Assembly (NCBI RefSeq): GCF_003265705.1
Contig: NW_020312785.1
Span: 24,407,102 to 24,471,101, forward strand
Length of the DNA: 64,000 nt
Direction: 5' to 3'
Source of the DNA: Callorhinus ursinus
Lineage: Eukaryota > Chordata > Mammalia > Carnivora > Otariidae
The position numbers were made by a program, and so were the translations under genes. The notes beneath the pieces were generated by a model that ran no database searches, was not told the DNA's origin, and saw only the letters and a list, made by a program, of their open reading frames with translations. Shown here one piece after another: positions 1 to 11,421 of this stretch; the stretch's first letter is position 1; each line of letters opens with the position of its first letter.

Positions 1-189
1 GGTTACCGGAGGAGAGGTGGGTGGAGGGATGAGTTAAATAGGTGACGGGGATTGAGGAGTGCACTTGTGATGAGCACTAGGTGTTGTATAGAAGTATTGA
101 ATCACTATATTGTACACATGAAACTAATATTACTCTGTGTGTTAACTAACTGGAATTTAAATAAAAACTTTAAAAAAGTAAAAAAAAAT
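1..189 (+). mobile_element. L1 LINE, 3' UTR end (carnivore lineage)
   Basis: This is the last part of an L1 3' UTR, ending in a poly-A-rich tail near 165-189; the rest lies upstream of the window. It matches, base for base over most of its length, the L1 3' end at 30241-30640 in this same window (same 'gagtgcacttgtgatgagca' and 'gttgaatcactatatt' blocks). It is truncated by the window edge and does not code. The alternative, a processed transcript end, is unlikely given the second copy. Confidence 0.85.
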
Positions 190-1049
190 GACTGAAGCAG
201 TACTTTTAAATAAAAATTGAAACATGAAAGTCACACAGTAGTACACACTTCTAAGGTTGGTTTTTCAGATTATGCAGAATAAAGATATGTAATTTTAGAA
301 AATAATCAACATAAGCACACAATATTAAAAAACAATTTCTATATTATAACATATAATACATAAGAGTGTTATAACATAAAAAGTATGTCCTTAGCTGGAG
401 AAACACTGAGATAAAACTATAGACAGAACAGAAAGAGAAACTTGAAGGACAGTCAAATAGTAGTAGGAGAAGAAACAAAATTTTCCTCATTTAGCCACAC
501 TATTGGATTTGAGAGGCAAAACATTCTCAAAGCAAATATTCTCATACCCCATGATTACTGTTCTATCTTCACTAAAGTTTGAACAAAGGAAATATAATAA
601 GGGCATCTGGATAGTTTTCATATAGGCTGTACATGTATATCTTGGTAAATGAAATGAGAGGGTGGGTGAATCCACACTAACTAAAGTCATACATAGATGT
701 GGTGACAGATCATCTACTTTTGCAAATTTGCAAAAAATGTAAAACAGAAGTTCATAATTATTATGGAGAAAGGAAGAGATATTAACTTATTCTTCACATT
801 AATTCAAAATATTACTCTTATTGAAAAAAATAATTACATATACTGTAATTTATCATGGACATAATATTACCAATAAGGTGACTTGAGAATCATTTATGAT
901 AACTAATCAACAAGGAATGATACAGATGATTTATGCTCTAATTCTTTTTTTTTAAAAAAAATTATGCTCCAATTCCTAAGAGCATCATATTTTGGGGCAT
1001 AAAGAGTTTTTTAATATCAACATCATGTATGTGAATAAATATAATATTA
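190..1049. other. A/T-rich DNA, nothing recognised
   Basis: Strongly A/T-rich, with an A run at 181-188 and a T9A8 run near 946-961. I see no repeat family, exon-like frame or RNA gene. It could hold the badly decayed 5' part of the L1M that becomes recognisable at about 1050. Confidence 0.4.
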
Positions 1050-2813
1050 AATAAAACAGCTAACAAGATGGTAGATTTAAGATCAACCATATAATTAAGT
1101 GTAAATTATCTAAACATATCAATTAAAATGCAGGTATGGTCATATTGGATAAAAAAACATTTAGACTACATGTCTACAAAAAGCACATAGTAAATATAAT
1201 GATAGAAATAGATAAAAGTAAAAAGCTGGAAAAAGACATGTCATGCAAACACTAAACCAATGAAATGTGGAGTAGCTATATTAATATCTGATCTAATAAA
1301 ATCAGAATAAGTAATAATACCAGAGATAAAGATAATGAAAAATGGCTTCATTCAGAAGACAAAACTCCTAAGTGTGTAAACACCTAAAAACAGCATTTCA
1401 AAACACATGAAGGAAAAAAAATGATGAAAAAAGGAGAAATTAATAAAACCACAATAATAATTAGAGACTCCTTTCTCATTGATGCATAGAAAAAGAGCAA
1501 ATATCATTATGAACATGGACGACCTGAATTACACTATCAACCAACTCAACCTAACTGGTATTTTTGGAGCACTACAAAACAGCAAGAATGGGCCAAAATA
1601 ATAAACCTTGAATTGAAAAGAATAAAAATCATGCAGTGTGTTTTCCCCTAAGCAAAATGGGGCTTAGAGAGAAAACCCTAAGAGAATGATGCATGGAAAT
1701 ACACAAATATTTAGAAATTAAATATTGCATTTTAAATAACCCATATATCAAAGAGGAAGTCAAAAGGAAACACAATGTACAAAAATTCATAGAATGCAGA
1801 TAAGTAGTGCCTAGAGTGAAAATTAAAGCATTAAGACAATAAATGGATTTAGCAATGCCCCACAATTAAAGGTCAATGTATAAAAACCAATTGTTCTATA
1901 CAGTCTAGAAGTAAACACCTGGAAATTAAAATATAAAAATAAAAAACCTACTTTTTATTAAAGCACACAAAACATGAAATGCTTAAAGATACATTTAACA
2001 AAATATGTGCAAGATTTGTATGTTGTAAACTTTAAACTGTTGAAGAGAAAAATTAAAGGGTATCACCACAAATGAATTATACTAATTCCATAAATCAGAA
2101 TACTCAATGTTATTATGTTAATTCTTCTCAAATTAATTCAATTTAAATGCAATCCCAATTACTACCACACTTTTTTTTTTTATAGAAACAAAGATACTGG
2201 TATGAAAAATTTACATTGAATGTTAAAGGTAAATAAGTAGAATAATACAGTTGTAAAAAAGAACAAAATCAGAAGACTTACACTAGCTGACTTCACCATT
2301 AAAAAGTCAACAGTTTGATAAACATGTAAATCAAAGAAATAGATTGGAGAGTCCTGAAGTAGACCAAACATATATAGACACATAAATATACAACCAATAG
2401 GCATAAATGCCGAAGTAATTCAATGGTAAATGGGCAGTATTAGCATGAAATGAATCTTGACATTTACCGTATAAAATATTAAACTGAAATGGATCATTGA
2501 AATAAACCTAAAACCTAAAACTATATATATATATAGCAGATATACAAGATAGGCTATATTTGTAACCATGAGTTAAGCAAATATTTTGATAAGACAAAAA
2601 AAAAACACTAATTAGAAAATAAAATTGAACTCCCTCAAAATTAAAATCTCTTGTTCTTCAAAAGACAACACTGAAAAAATGAAAAGATAAGCTACAGATG
2701 AGAAGATATTCATAAAATAGATTTTGATAAAGGACTTGGATCCTGAATATATTAAGAATTCTTCCAACTCAATAAAAAGAAACCAAACAAAATCCCAAAA
2801 AATGTAAGAAAAC

Positions 2814-3410
2814 TTTTTTATTTATTTTATGTTACTTTATGTTATTTTATTTTATGTTATTTTATTTTATAACATAAAATGTATTATTTGTTTCAGGGTA
2901 AAAGTCTGTGATTCATCAGTCTTGCACAATTCACAGCGCTCACCATAGTACATACCCTCGCCAATGTCCATCACCCAGCCACCCTGTCCCTCCCACTCCC
3001 CTCCACTCCAGCAACCCTCAGTTTGTTTCCTGAGATGAAGAGTCTCTTATGGTTTGTCTCCCTCTCTGGTTTCATCTTGTTTCATTTTTCCCTCCCTTCC
3101 CCTATGATCCTCTGTCTTGTTTCTCAAATTCCTCCTATCAGTGAGATCATATGATACTTGTCTTTCTCTGATTGACTTATTTCCCTTAGAATAATACCCT
3201 CTAGTTCCAACCACATTGTTGCAAATGGCAAGATTCCATTTTTATGATGGCTGCATAATATTCCTCTGTGTGTGTGTGTGTACCACCTCTTTATCCATTC
3301 ATCTGTCGATGGACATCTAGGCTCTTTCCATAGTTTGGCTATTATAGCTGCTATAAACATTGGGGTGCACATGCCCCTTCAGATCACTACATTTGTATCT
3401 TTGGGGTAAT
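2814..3410 (-). mobile_element. L1 LINE, 3' UTR and ORF2 C-terminus, antisense
   Basis: Carnivore-type L1 inserted antisense into the older L1M. It starts with T-rich DNA (complement of the tail) and 'aatgtattatttgtttcagg', continues through the 3' UTR, and reaches ORF2 C-terminal sequence near 3180-3410 ('tgcaaatggcaagattccat', 'tttatccattcatctgtcga'). A short (TG)n lies at 3268-3282. It is 5'-truncated within ORF2 and stops directly at a + strand SINE at 3411. Confidence 0.85.
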
Positions 3411-3616
3411 GGGGCGCCTGGGTGGCTCAGCTGGTTAAGCAACTGCCTTTGGCTCAGGTCATGATCCTGGAGTGCCAGGATCGAGTCCTGCATCGGGCTC
3501 AAGGTTCAGCAGCGAGTCTGCTTCTCCCTCTGATTCTCCCTCCTCTCATGCTCTCTCTCTCTATCTCATTCTCTCTCTCAAATAAATAAATAAAATCTTT
3601 AGAAAAAAAAGAAAAT
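3411..3616 (+). mobile_element. Can-SINE (SINEC), + strand
   Basis: tRNA-Lys-derived SINE starting 'ggggcgcctgggtggctcag', with a CT-rich middle and an 'aaataaataaataaaatctt' tail. Its internal 'atgatcctggagtgccagga' block places it with the copies at 21766, 42553 and 58981. No target-site duplication flanks the SINE itself: its left edge is the 5' truncation point of the antisense L1 and its tail runs into the old L1M. Confidence 0.93.
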
Positions 3617-3736
3617 ATTTTGAACAGACATGTTATTGAAGAAGAGATAGGGATGGCAAAAAAATTGATGCGGAAGAAAAGATCAACATTATGACCCAAA
3701 AGGGAAATATAGATTAAAACACAATACTATACGACC

Positions 3737-4205
3737 ACAGATGGTCCCTGACTTAACAATGGTTTGACTTACAATTCTTTAACTTCATGATGATGCAAAA
3801 GCAATATACATTCAATGGAAATAGTACCTTGAATTCTGAATTTTGCTCTCCTCCTGGGTTAGTAATATGCAGTCTGATCCTCTCTCATGATGCTGGGTGA
3901 TAGCAACCACTGAATCACAAGGATAAACAACTGATATACTTACAACAATTCTGTACTCATACAACCATTCTGTTTTTCATTTTTGTTACGGCAGTCAATA
4001 AATTACACAAGATATTCAACACTTTATTACAAAATAGGCTTTTTGTGTGATAATTTTGCCCAACTGTATGCTACTGTGAGTGTTCTGAACATGTTTAAAA
4101 TAGGCTAGGCTATGCTATTAATGTTCAGCATGTTACATGTATCAAATACACTTTTGACTTAACAATATTTTCAACTTATGATGGGGTTATTCCAACATGA
4201 GGAAT
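3737..4205. mobile_element. DNA transposon relic (non-autonomous), family uncertain
   Basis: The block opens 'cagatggtccctgacttaac' and contains 'ggtttgacttacaattc', 'caataaattacacaagatat', 'ttaaaataggctaggctatg' and, near the far end, 'ttcaacttatgatggggtta', which echoes the opening in inverted form. I recognise this as a widespread ancient mammalian DNA-transposon repeat, possibly Tigger-like, but cannot name the family with certainty. No transposase reading frame survives. Confidence 0.6.
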
Positions 4206-4641
4206 CAAGAATCAAGTAAATTTTTCTATAATTGGAGAAGAAAGGGTTGAGGGAATTAATAACTTCTTTTGAGAATCTATTATTTATATCTTGTATTTAT
4301 TTTTATAAAACAGCAGTCCACTTAGGTACATTTTTATTTTGGCTTAATATTTAAAACATCAATAGACACAGCATGGTTTTTACCAAACCCATTAAAATTC
4401 ATCACGATAAATTAATTTAGAACTATGAACAGATTGAAAAAAGTGCAAAAGTCACTTAATTTCCTATGCATTACATTACTTATTGGACTGGAAAAAAAGC
4501 GTTATTTTTGTACCTTCAATATTTGCAATGCAGCTATAATTTAATCATGTTTTTCCATCTGGTCGGAGAACAGGAACATCAAAATAGAAACCATTTGTAT
4601 GAAACCTTCTAGCACAGGTCCAAAGAAAATGGTAACAATTA
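4206..4641. other. Unique-looking DNA, nothing recognised
   Basis: A/T-rich, without recognisable repeat, exon or RNA. Confidence 0.4.
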
Positions 4642-4840
4642 AATGCTATATGGCACTTAATATGTACTAGGCATTCTTCTAAATACTTCACATGTATCCA
4701 TCCTTTTATCTTTATAACAACACTATGATATAACAACAGATGGGGTTGTTTGAGCCTAAAACAAAGTGCCAGACTTCCTGGATGGTCTGTTTCCACTTTC
4801 TCAAGTTTTAGATGCAGATGCTTGAGTTAGGACTTAAACA
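4642..4840 (-). mobile_element. MIR SINE remnant, antisense
   Basis: The stretch 'gtactaggcattcttctaaa' followed by 'cacatgtatcc', 'tttataacaacactatga' and 'acagatgggg' is the antisense 3' half of a MIR element. Divergence is high, as expected for this ancient family. The right boundary (5' part of MIR) is vague. Confidence 0.7.
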
Positions 4841-6802
4841 CAACTGGCCACATTTTCATTTAGGTACATTTAACTGACCTGTACTTTATAGGCTGGCCCT
4901 TTGTCATTAGTAATTTGCAGGTTGGTCTTTAGATTATGTTCTGCAGCTACATGCATGATGCTTACACAACGAGTGCAAATAGTAAATCAAACAGATATTC
5001 AATTCTATAAATTTGAAAAAAAATCAAAATTTTGATTTCTAATATATTGTATAAAATTGTCTACATAGAATTGTAAGTTTCCAACTCTCAATAGCCCCTA
5101 GGTATGTCATTATTGCTAGTGAATATGGCTGACATCTTCTCTTTCTTACCAGAAGTAGGTGAATGATAGCCTTTATTTTTAGATGGTAAGTTTCGAACTT
5201 ATATTTGGAATAAGGATTATTGAACATCATCTTCCTGAACCACTTAAAGCAAATATTTATTCTGAAAAGTGTAGAATATTCTTTGAATTGTATTTTTATT
5301 TCAACTCCATGCAAATTGCTTTCCTTCCTAATATTTTACAGGGTTATTATAATTTTGATTGTTAATAAAGTTAACTGGAAATAAAAGTGATTAAATTCAA
5401 TTGTGAACACAATCACACAAGCTAGATGTTAAGCCATAAGACACAGAGGTACAGACAAAAAAAAGGGAACGTGAAGGAGTATAAGAGGCAGAGATGAAGT
5501 TGGGATATACTGGATTCTTCATTACTGCACTGATTCTTAGATAAACCATAGTTTCCTGTAACTAAGGGAAATAGCAGCAAATAAATGTCAATTGACATAT
5601 ATGCATATATCTTGCTTGATCATTTTGTTCCCACAGATTTTTCTTTCACTTACTTTTACCACTTCTGTTATGTTCATGAGGCCAGCAGCAACCCCCAGCC
5701 CCCATCATTTAATTTTTTATCTGGTTGAAATCGTAACTAATTTAAATATGGAGAACTTTTAGAACAAATTATATGCCCAAATCAAGTATTCTACAGTTAG
5801 GTGTTGGCAAGCAGGATTCCAGTAGAGAATAATTTCTACACTTTGTACTTTGGCTTCCTTTTAAACCTGGAGATCATGATATGAACACTGAAAGTGATGT
5901 TAGGGGTTGTCTAGTTCATCATCACATCGACTACAAAAGTCCCACCCTTGAATGTATTCATAAGTGTATATGTACTAGAGAAATAACAACCAAAAACTGG
6001 GGCAAAATCTCTTGAATTTATGTCGAATCTGGAAAAAAAATGTGTTTATATGAATTTTAACAAGCCACTTATTAGGTATTTGTCTCAAAGTTCCTGAATA
6101 AATTGACTTGCTACAGGTTTTCTTCCCCCCGTCTTTATAGTACAATCCCCAAGGCAGTCACAATGCCCATCACAGTATCCTGTCAGAAAGTGATTCTTCT
6201 GAAGTTTCCTATGACAGCTTCTTACTTTTTTCTTACTGCATTATTGGTGAGGTGTTCCTGGTTCAGGACATTGACAGAACAAGGCTCCCTTCACATACAC
6301 TTTTTATCCCTATCCTAGAAAAGCCTACTTCGAGAAGAACTGAAAGCATGCTGGATAACACAGGCAACAACAAATGTTTTGCTTCTGACATAAGGATTGC
6401 AGGCACTATCGTGGGCTTTAAAGGAGGATTTGAGGGTGACAGCAAAGACGCTCCTGAAATAACTCTGCATGACTAGGATTTACAGGGACGACTGAAACAT
6501 GTTAGTTATATAATAAAAATCCAAACAATGAAGGCAGGATAGTTTAGTTTAATTATACATCCACACTGCTTCTTCATAAATATCAAATACTCTTATCTGA
6601 AAAAATATGGAAAAAATTGGCTAAGAAGAAGCAGGTTAGGTTTGTCGAACACAGTTAATACTAACTCATGAAGGACCGTAATTAAATAAAATTAAAAACT
6701 CAATCACACTAATTTCAAGAGCTCAGGAGCCACATGTGGCTAGAGGTTGTGGTATTGAACACCATTGTGAACATTTCTATCATCACGGAAAGTTCTACTG
6801 GA
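4841..6802. other. 2 kb of unique-looking DNA, nothing recognised
   Basis: No repeat family recognised. Overlapping short frames at 6103-6476 (71 and 74 codons) have no familiar domain, no splice-site context and a matching antisense frame, so they look like chance. Confidence 0.4.
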
Positions 6803-6837
6803 GGGGCACTGGGTGGCTAGGTTGGTTAAGCGACAGA

Positions 6838-6960
6838 CTCTTTTTCTTTTTCTCTCTTTCTTTCTTTTTCTCTCTCTCTCTTTCCTTCCTTCCTTCCTCC
6901 CTCCCTTCCTTCTTTCCTCTCTTCCTTTCTTTCTTCCTTTTTCTTTCTTTCTTTCTGATT
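6838..6960. repeat. T/C-rich simple repeat (CTTT/CCTT)n
   Basis: About 120 bp of almost pure pyrimidine on the + strand, grown from the poly-T side of the antisense SINE. It creates an artificial K/E-rich frame on the - strand and S/F-rich frames on the + strand; none is a gene. Confidence 0.9.
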
Positions 6961-7277
6961 TTTATTTATTATGGGGCAACTGGGTGGCTCAGTCATTAAG
7001 CATCTGCCTTTGGCTGAGGTCATGATCCCAGGGTCCTGGGATCCAGTCCCACACTGGGCTCCCTGCTCAGTTGGGGGGCCTGCTTCTCCCTCCGCCTGCT
7101 CTGCCTGCTGCTTGCTGTCAGAGAGAGAGAGAGAGCACACAAGCAGGGGGAGCAGCAGGCAGAGGAAGAAGCAGGCTCCCCACTGAGCAGGGAGCCTGAT
7201 GTGAGACTTGATCCCAGGACCCTGGGATCATGACCTGAGCTGAGCACAGAAGCTTAACTGAGCCACCCAGGCATCCC
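6843..7277 (-). mobile_element. Can-SINE, antisense, inserted in the outer SINE, with expanded T/C-rich tail
   Basis: The complement of the tail is 6843-6970, grown into a T/C-rich microsatellite. The body, antisense, is 7119-7277, ending 'ccacccaggcatccc'. The flanking 16-bp duplication is described for the outer copy. A third, + strand SINE head occupies 6973-7118, between its tail and its body. Confidence 0.85.
6973..7118 (+). mobile_element. Can-SINE head, + strand, tail-less, facing the antisense copy
   Basis: Starts 'ggggcaactgggtggctcag' and runs to about 7118 without any tail; the antisense SINE body begins immediately. The two form an inverted pair of about 145 bp arms with almost no spacer. 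The arms differ clearly in the first 45 bp ('cattaagcatctgcc' against 'ttaagcttctgtgct' in the complement), so this is not a very recent foldback copy. Confidence 0.85.
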
Positions 7278-7485
7278 TAAGCAACAGACTCTTAATTTTG
7301 GCTCGGGTCTTGATCTCAGGATCATGAGATTGAGCCCTGCGTTCTCCAGCTCCCTGTTCAGTGGGGAGTCGGCGTGAGATTTTCTCTTCCTCTCCCTCTG
7401 CCCCTCCACCCGGTTTCTCTTCTTCTCTCTCTCTCTCTCAAATAAATAAATAAATAAATCTAAAAAAGAAAGAAAGAAAGAAAAG

Positions 7486-9459
7486 ATTGTCCCAGACAGC
7501 CTGGATAGAGAAAAACTAGTATGAAACTGCAATTTTCCAGTTTTTGTGTGGCAATCTTGCAAATATATGCACTTACGTATAAAACAATCTAAAAGATCAC
7601 AGGGAGAGTCAGTGATACTTAGTAACTGATTTCGGCAGAATGAAAAGAAAATGTTTTTTAAAATATTGCATTCTGATGAAACATTAATGAGATTTGAGGG
7701 AAAAACACATAATTTTGAAACATTTATATTCTAAACTTTTATGCTATGGTTCCCACCACTTCCAAATACATGACACCTTCATTGTATAAATAGCAAAAAA
7801 CAAATCTTAAAATATGATCCCCCCTTCCCGAACTCCCAGCCCCAAGCTTTTTTAGAGAAGCAACTTATGTCTGATTGAGTTTTATACCAGAAAAAAAATG
7901 GTCTCTGAGGACTCTTCCAACTTTCAGTACGCACTGTTATGAAAAGCTTTAAAATATAGTACGTTGAATACAGCACAAGCAAGTAATACTGTAGGGTGCT
8001 TTAGTCTCATTTGCATTTACAACTTTAGAGTTAATGTACAATCTCATTTTCAGATACCTTTAGTTATGTTTGCTGTTTTATACTGTATAAAATCTGTATA
8101 AAGGGGATTGGACTGTGATCATGTGGATAGTTTAACACATATTACAATGCTTTATTATTATAGCATGACTAGAATGACTCCATTTCTCACAGGTGATAGA
8201 GTTATACTAGCAATTCCAAATGAGGCAATAAAAAGCACTCTGTTTACTCCATAATAGCATAGCAGTCCTTTAGCCTTGTTTTTAAAAAAAGATTTTTGAC
8301 GAGTACATTTTCATCTTTTTTCGTGATATATATGGCTAAGATGAGAAAAATGTTGAATTTACGCTGAATTATTTCATTGTGACAACAAAATTAAAAGGAA
8401 GGAAATGATCACCAGCGAAATGGGATCAAATGCAAACAGATAAGGTATTTTCTAATTTTGACCTAAAGCTTCAGAAAGCTCAATTGACCGAGGCTACTTT
8501 ATTAAGAAAGGAAGATTAAAACACTGGAAGGGCAACCACTGAAATCAGCATAGGCCATATAACAGAGTATTAGTGCTATTTAACACCATTTAAAAGAAAA
8601 ATAGCCATATTTAGTGCTGCAAAATATCCAGTATCAGATGAGCCTCATCTGCCACATTACATTTGCAAAGGCAGGAAAAAAGCGGTCTGATTTCCCCTAC
8701 AGTAATTCTAATTTATTTAGCGTGAATCTCAGTTTCTAACTTGCCAAAATACAACCATACGTATCTTCTTAATTATATCGTGGTCTGGATTTTGGAGAAC
8801 CTGGCAAGCAGATAATTTCTGTAGAGGGAGATAAGTCTCATTAGTTTTCCAAGAAAGAGTAAGAGAACAGAATTAAGGATTCTTTGAGAGAAAGGAGAAA
8901 CTTTTTCAATTTTAGGGCTTGACTAATGCTGCAAAAAATACCGCCCCCCTTCCTCAGCAGGCTGGAAAACCCACTCACTAAGAAGAAAAAGGTGCCTTTT
9001 GGTTTTTTTCCAATCTTCCTCCCAATCTGGTCCTACATAACACAATATTGGCAGCATGGAAATAGCCATGTGCCTAAGACCCTAAGTTTCAAGAGAAATG
9101 TTTTTTACTTTCAGAATATCACAAACCACCACTGTGAATTTATCTTTGTTAATTTAAATTTTAAAAGCCTGATAATATAAAATGAAAGAAGATGTAGTGA
9201 ATGAATAGGAAAAAATACATATTGTTCACTGGCACCAAGTCAATGGTATCCAGTAGAGCGCTTCTAAGGAAATTTTATCTGGCAATGATAAGCTCAGTTT
9301 CAGATTGCATTAATAATTGTACAGGTAACATTTATAGATATTTTAATAGAATATACAATCAAATGATGTTCTTGAATTATGTCATAGTTTAAAGATAGCA
9401 CAGCTAAATTAAAAGGCTTTATGCAGACAGTGCTCTTGGATGACCATATGAGGAATGTA
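7486..9459. other. 2 kb without recognised repeats
   Basis: No interspersed repeat recognised. The part from about 8390 to 8770 has lower A/T content, scattered CpGs and no simple repeats, unlike its surroundings; it is the sort of sequence often found conserved outside genes, but conservation cannot be judged from one genome. Frames here (84 codons or fewer) look random. Confidence 0.45.
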
Positions 9460-9460
9460 C

Positions 9461-9876
9461 TTTTTTTTAAGATTTTATTTATTCGGGTGCCTGGGTGGTT
9501 CAGTCGGTTAACCGTCTGCCTTCAGCTCAGGTCATGATCCCAGGGTACTGGAATCGAGCACAGCATCAGGCTCCCTGGTCCATGGGAAGCCTGCTTCTCC
9601 CTTTCCCTCTACCTGCAGCTTCCCCTGCTTGTGTACTCTCTGTCTGTCAAATAAATAATCTTAAAAAAAAAAAAAAGATTTTATTTATTTATTTATTTAT
9701 TTGTTTGTTTATTTAGAGTGCAAGTGGGGCAAGGGACAGAGGAAAAGGGAGAGAAAAATCTCAAGCAGTCTCCACTCTGAGCATGGAGCCCAACATGGGG
9801 CTCTGTCTCACAACCCTGAGATCATGACCTGAGCTAAAATCAAGATGCATAACCAAGTGAGCCTCGCAGGCACCCC
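9461..9876 (-). mobile_element. Can-SINE, antisense, split by a + strand SINE
   Basis: Tail complement at 9461-9483, body at 9675-9876, ending 'cgcaggcacccc'. Flanks 'aggaatgta' (9451-9459) and 'aggaatata' (9878-9886) look like its duplication with one change. It belongs to the older, more diverged SINE group. Confidence 0.9.
9484..9674 (+). mobile_element. Can-SINE, + strand, nested in the antisense SINE tail
   Basis: Begins 'cgggtgcctgggtggttcag' and ends in poly-A. It is flanked by 'aagattttatttatt' at 9469-9483 and again at 9675-9689, a 15-bp exact duplication made from the host SINE's own tail, which is a good L1-endonuclease target. Confidence 0.93.
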
Positions 9877-9886
9877 AAGGAATATA

Positions 9887-11199
9887 TTTTCTAAATGTAT
9901 ATTGGTGCATTCATTTCCGACTTTTTCCTCAAAGTGGAAAAAACTTTCCTTTCAGAAGGACTCTGTAGTATATATCTGCTTTAAAGTGACTATTATGTTC
10001 ACAGTAATTAGGTAGACTATAAGAAGAAAAAATATTTTTCAGAAAGGCATAAATTAGTAGCATTTCACATCAGATAAAACTAGGTTGGAAACAAATATTC
10101 CGAAGCAAATGGCAAGAATTTTCTCTACCTTTAATTCATACTACCATGGAAATGTCTAGTATTTACCTACATGTGCTTCTAGTTAAAGGTGATTAAAGCA
10201 ACAGTTAACTATCTTGTTTTATTATATGAACATTGTTTTATGAACTACAGAAAAGTGAACCCACTGGATCTGATGTTGTCTGCTCTGCAGGCTTAACTAT
10301 TATTTTATGATATTTATCAATAAAGTAAATGTAAATTTTTCAGGAATGAAAAGCTAGCCTGGGTATTAAAATGGGACTGCTAGCTAGAGCTCTTATTATT
10401 ATGGCTCAGCTATTTGAGCTCATTTCTAATTCCTCCTAAGCTACTGAATTAATACACTTTTATAGGATTATCATCCATGCTTCCAGAGGTTTCAATGGTT
10501 CGATTCCTTAATATGTAGTGAGCATCTGCATCAGTAGTTTTTAAGAGTTAAAATGAATTTTCTTCTTTTAAATATGTGCATATTAAAGTTCTCTTTGTTC
10601 CATCACTGAGAGAGAGAGAGAGAGAAAAGAAGTGTAAAAAATGGTATTCAGTCAGCTGTTTTAATAACATTGCCATTTCAGGAATAAAACTATGAATTAA
10701 GTCAGCTAATTTTCCCTTTCAGGTTATTTAGAGATCAAGAGAAAGTTAGGCTGAGGTACCTGTGAAGAAAAAAATGATAATTTAGGGAAATACATATTTG
10801 ATATGCATCAGAGAAGTATATCTTCATTCTTCAGTATGATCAGTATGATTTAAGGTAATGATAGCATTACCTTAAAAGTTATTAAATATTCATTTTCATT
10901 TGGTGTTATCCATAAGATTGTTTTCTTTAGAATTAACGGAAATGATTGGTTTTACTTGAAGCATCTTCAGTCAATATAAAAGTAAAGTAGTTAAGTTTAA
11001 AAAGTACTTGTACTTTAAAAAGTACAAGATTAAGAGGCAAAATTTTCTTCTCTTGCTTTTTGTTCAAATGTAAAGTTCTGGTTGGCCTGAAAATGCCCTG
11101 CACACAAAAGAATTTTTATAGTTGTAAAAATATAAAATCAAGAATGGTTTAAGTCTATAAATGGGAATGAGAAAAAAATGGTCTCTTTTTATTAATCTA
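9887..11199. other. 1.3 kb unique-looking DNA
   Basis: Nothing recognised apart from a short (GA)n at 10607-10625. At 10989-11028 'aagtacttgtactttaaaaa' followed by 'gtacaagatt' makes a small local inverted/direct repeat. Confidence 0.4.
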
Positions 11200-11216
11200 G
11201 AATATTTTCAGATTCT

Positions 11217-11405
11217 GGGGCACCCGGGTGGCTCAGTTGGTTAAACATCCAACTCGACTTTGTTTGGCTCAGGTCATGATCTCAGAGTCATGAGATCAAG
11301 CCCCACATTGGGTTCCAGCTCAGGGTCAGCTTGACATTCTCTCTCTCCCTCTGCCCCTCCTCCTCTTGAGCTCTCTCTTTCTCTAAATAAAATCTTAAAA
11401 AAAAA
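11217..11405 (+). mobile_element. Can-SINE, + strand, older type
   Basis: Starts 'ggggcacccgggtggctcag'. The block 'catgatctcagagtcatgag' marks the older group. Duplication 'agaatattttcagatt' (11199-11214) against 'agaatatttttagatt' (11406-11421), one mismatch. Confidence 0.94.
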
Positions 11406-11421
11406 AGAATATTTTTAGATT

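Larger units (their letters stand above)
1050..3733 (+). mobile_element. Old L1M LINE, ORF2 remnant, interrupted by a younger L1 and a SINE
   Basis: Sense-strand L1 ORF2 relic. The endonuclease part is recognisable at about 1050-1860 ('ggagtagctatattaatatc' near 1269, 'caccta' and 'gacctgaattacactatcaa' near 1520), then the C-terminal part of ORF2 at about 1980-2812 and 3617-3733. Much of the reverse transcriptase segment is missing between the two, and frames are broken throughout. A younger antisense L1 plus a SINE sit at 2814-3616; the L1M text resumes exactly after them ('gaacagacatgttattgaag'). High divergence implies an early mammalian insertion. The subfamily is not assigned. Confidence 0.8.
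6803..7485 (+). mobile_element. Can-SINE, outer copy, split by a later SINE
   Basis: The head lies at 6803-6842 (begins 'ggggcactgggtggcta') and the body at 7278-7485, ending in (AAAT)n and a GAAA-rich tail. The 16-bp block 'taagcgacagactctt' at 6827-6842 recurs as 'taagcaacagactctt' at 7278-7293: this is the target-site duplication of the SINE inserted between them. The outer copy is therefore the oldest of three nested elements. Confidence 0.88.

Noticed and set aside
6103..6476. Overlapping frames of 71 and 74 codons
   Set aside because: No domain, an antisense frame of similar length, and no exon signals.
6826..7140. 104-codon K/E-rich - strand frame
   Set aside because: Product of the T/C-rich simple repeat and SINE sequence.
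7119..7140. Regular (GA)n runs that could suggest a repeat array
   Set aside because: They are the usual GA/CT part of SINEs; there are no spacers of the CRISPR kind.
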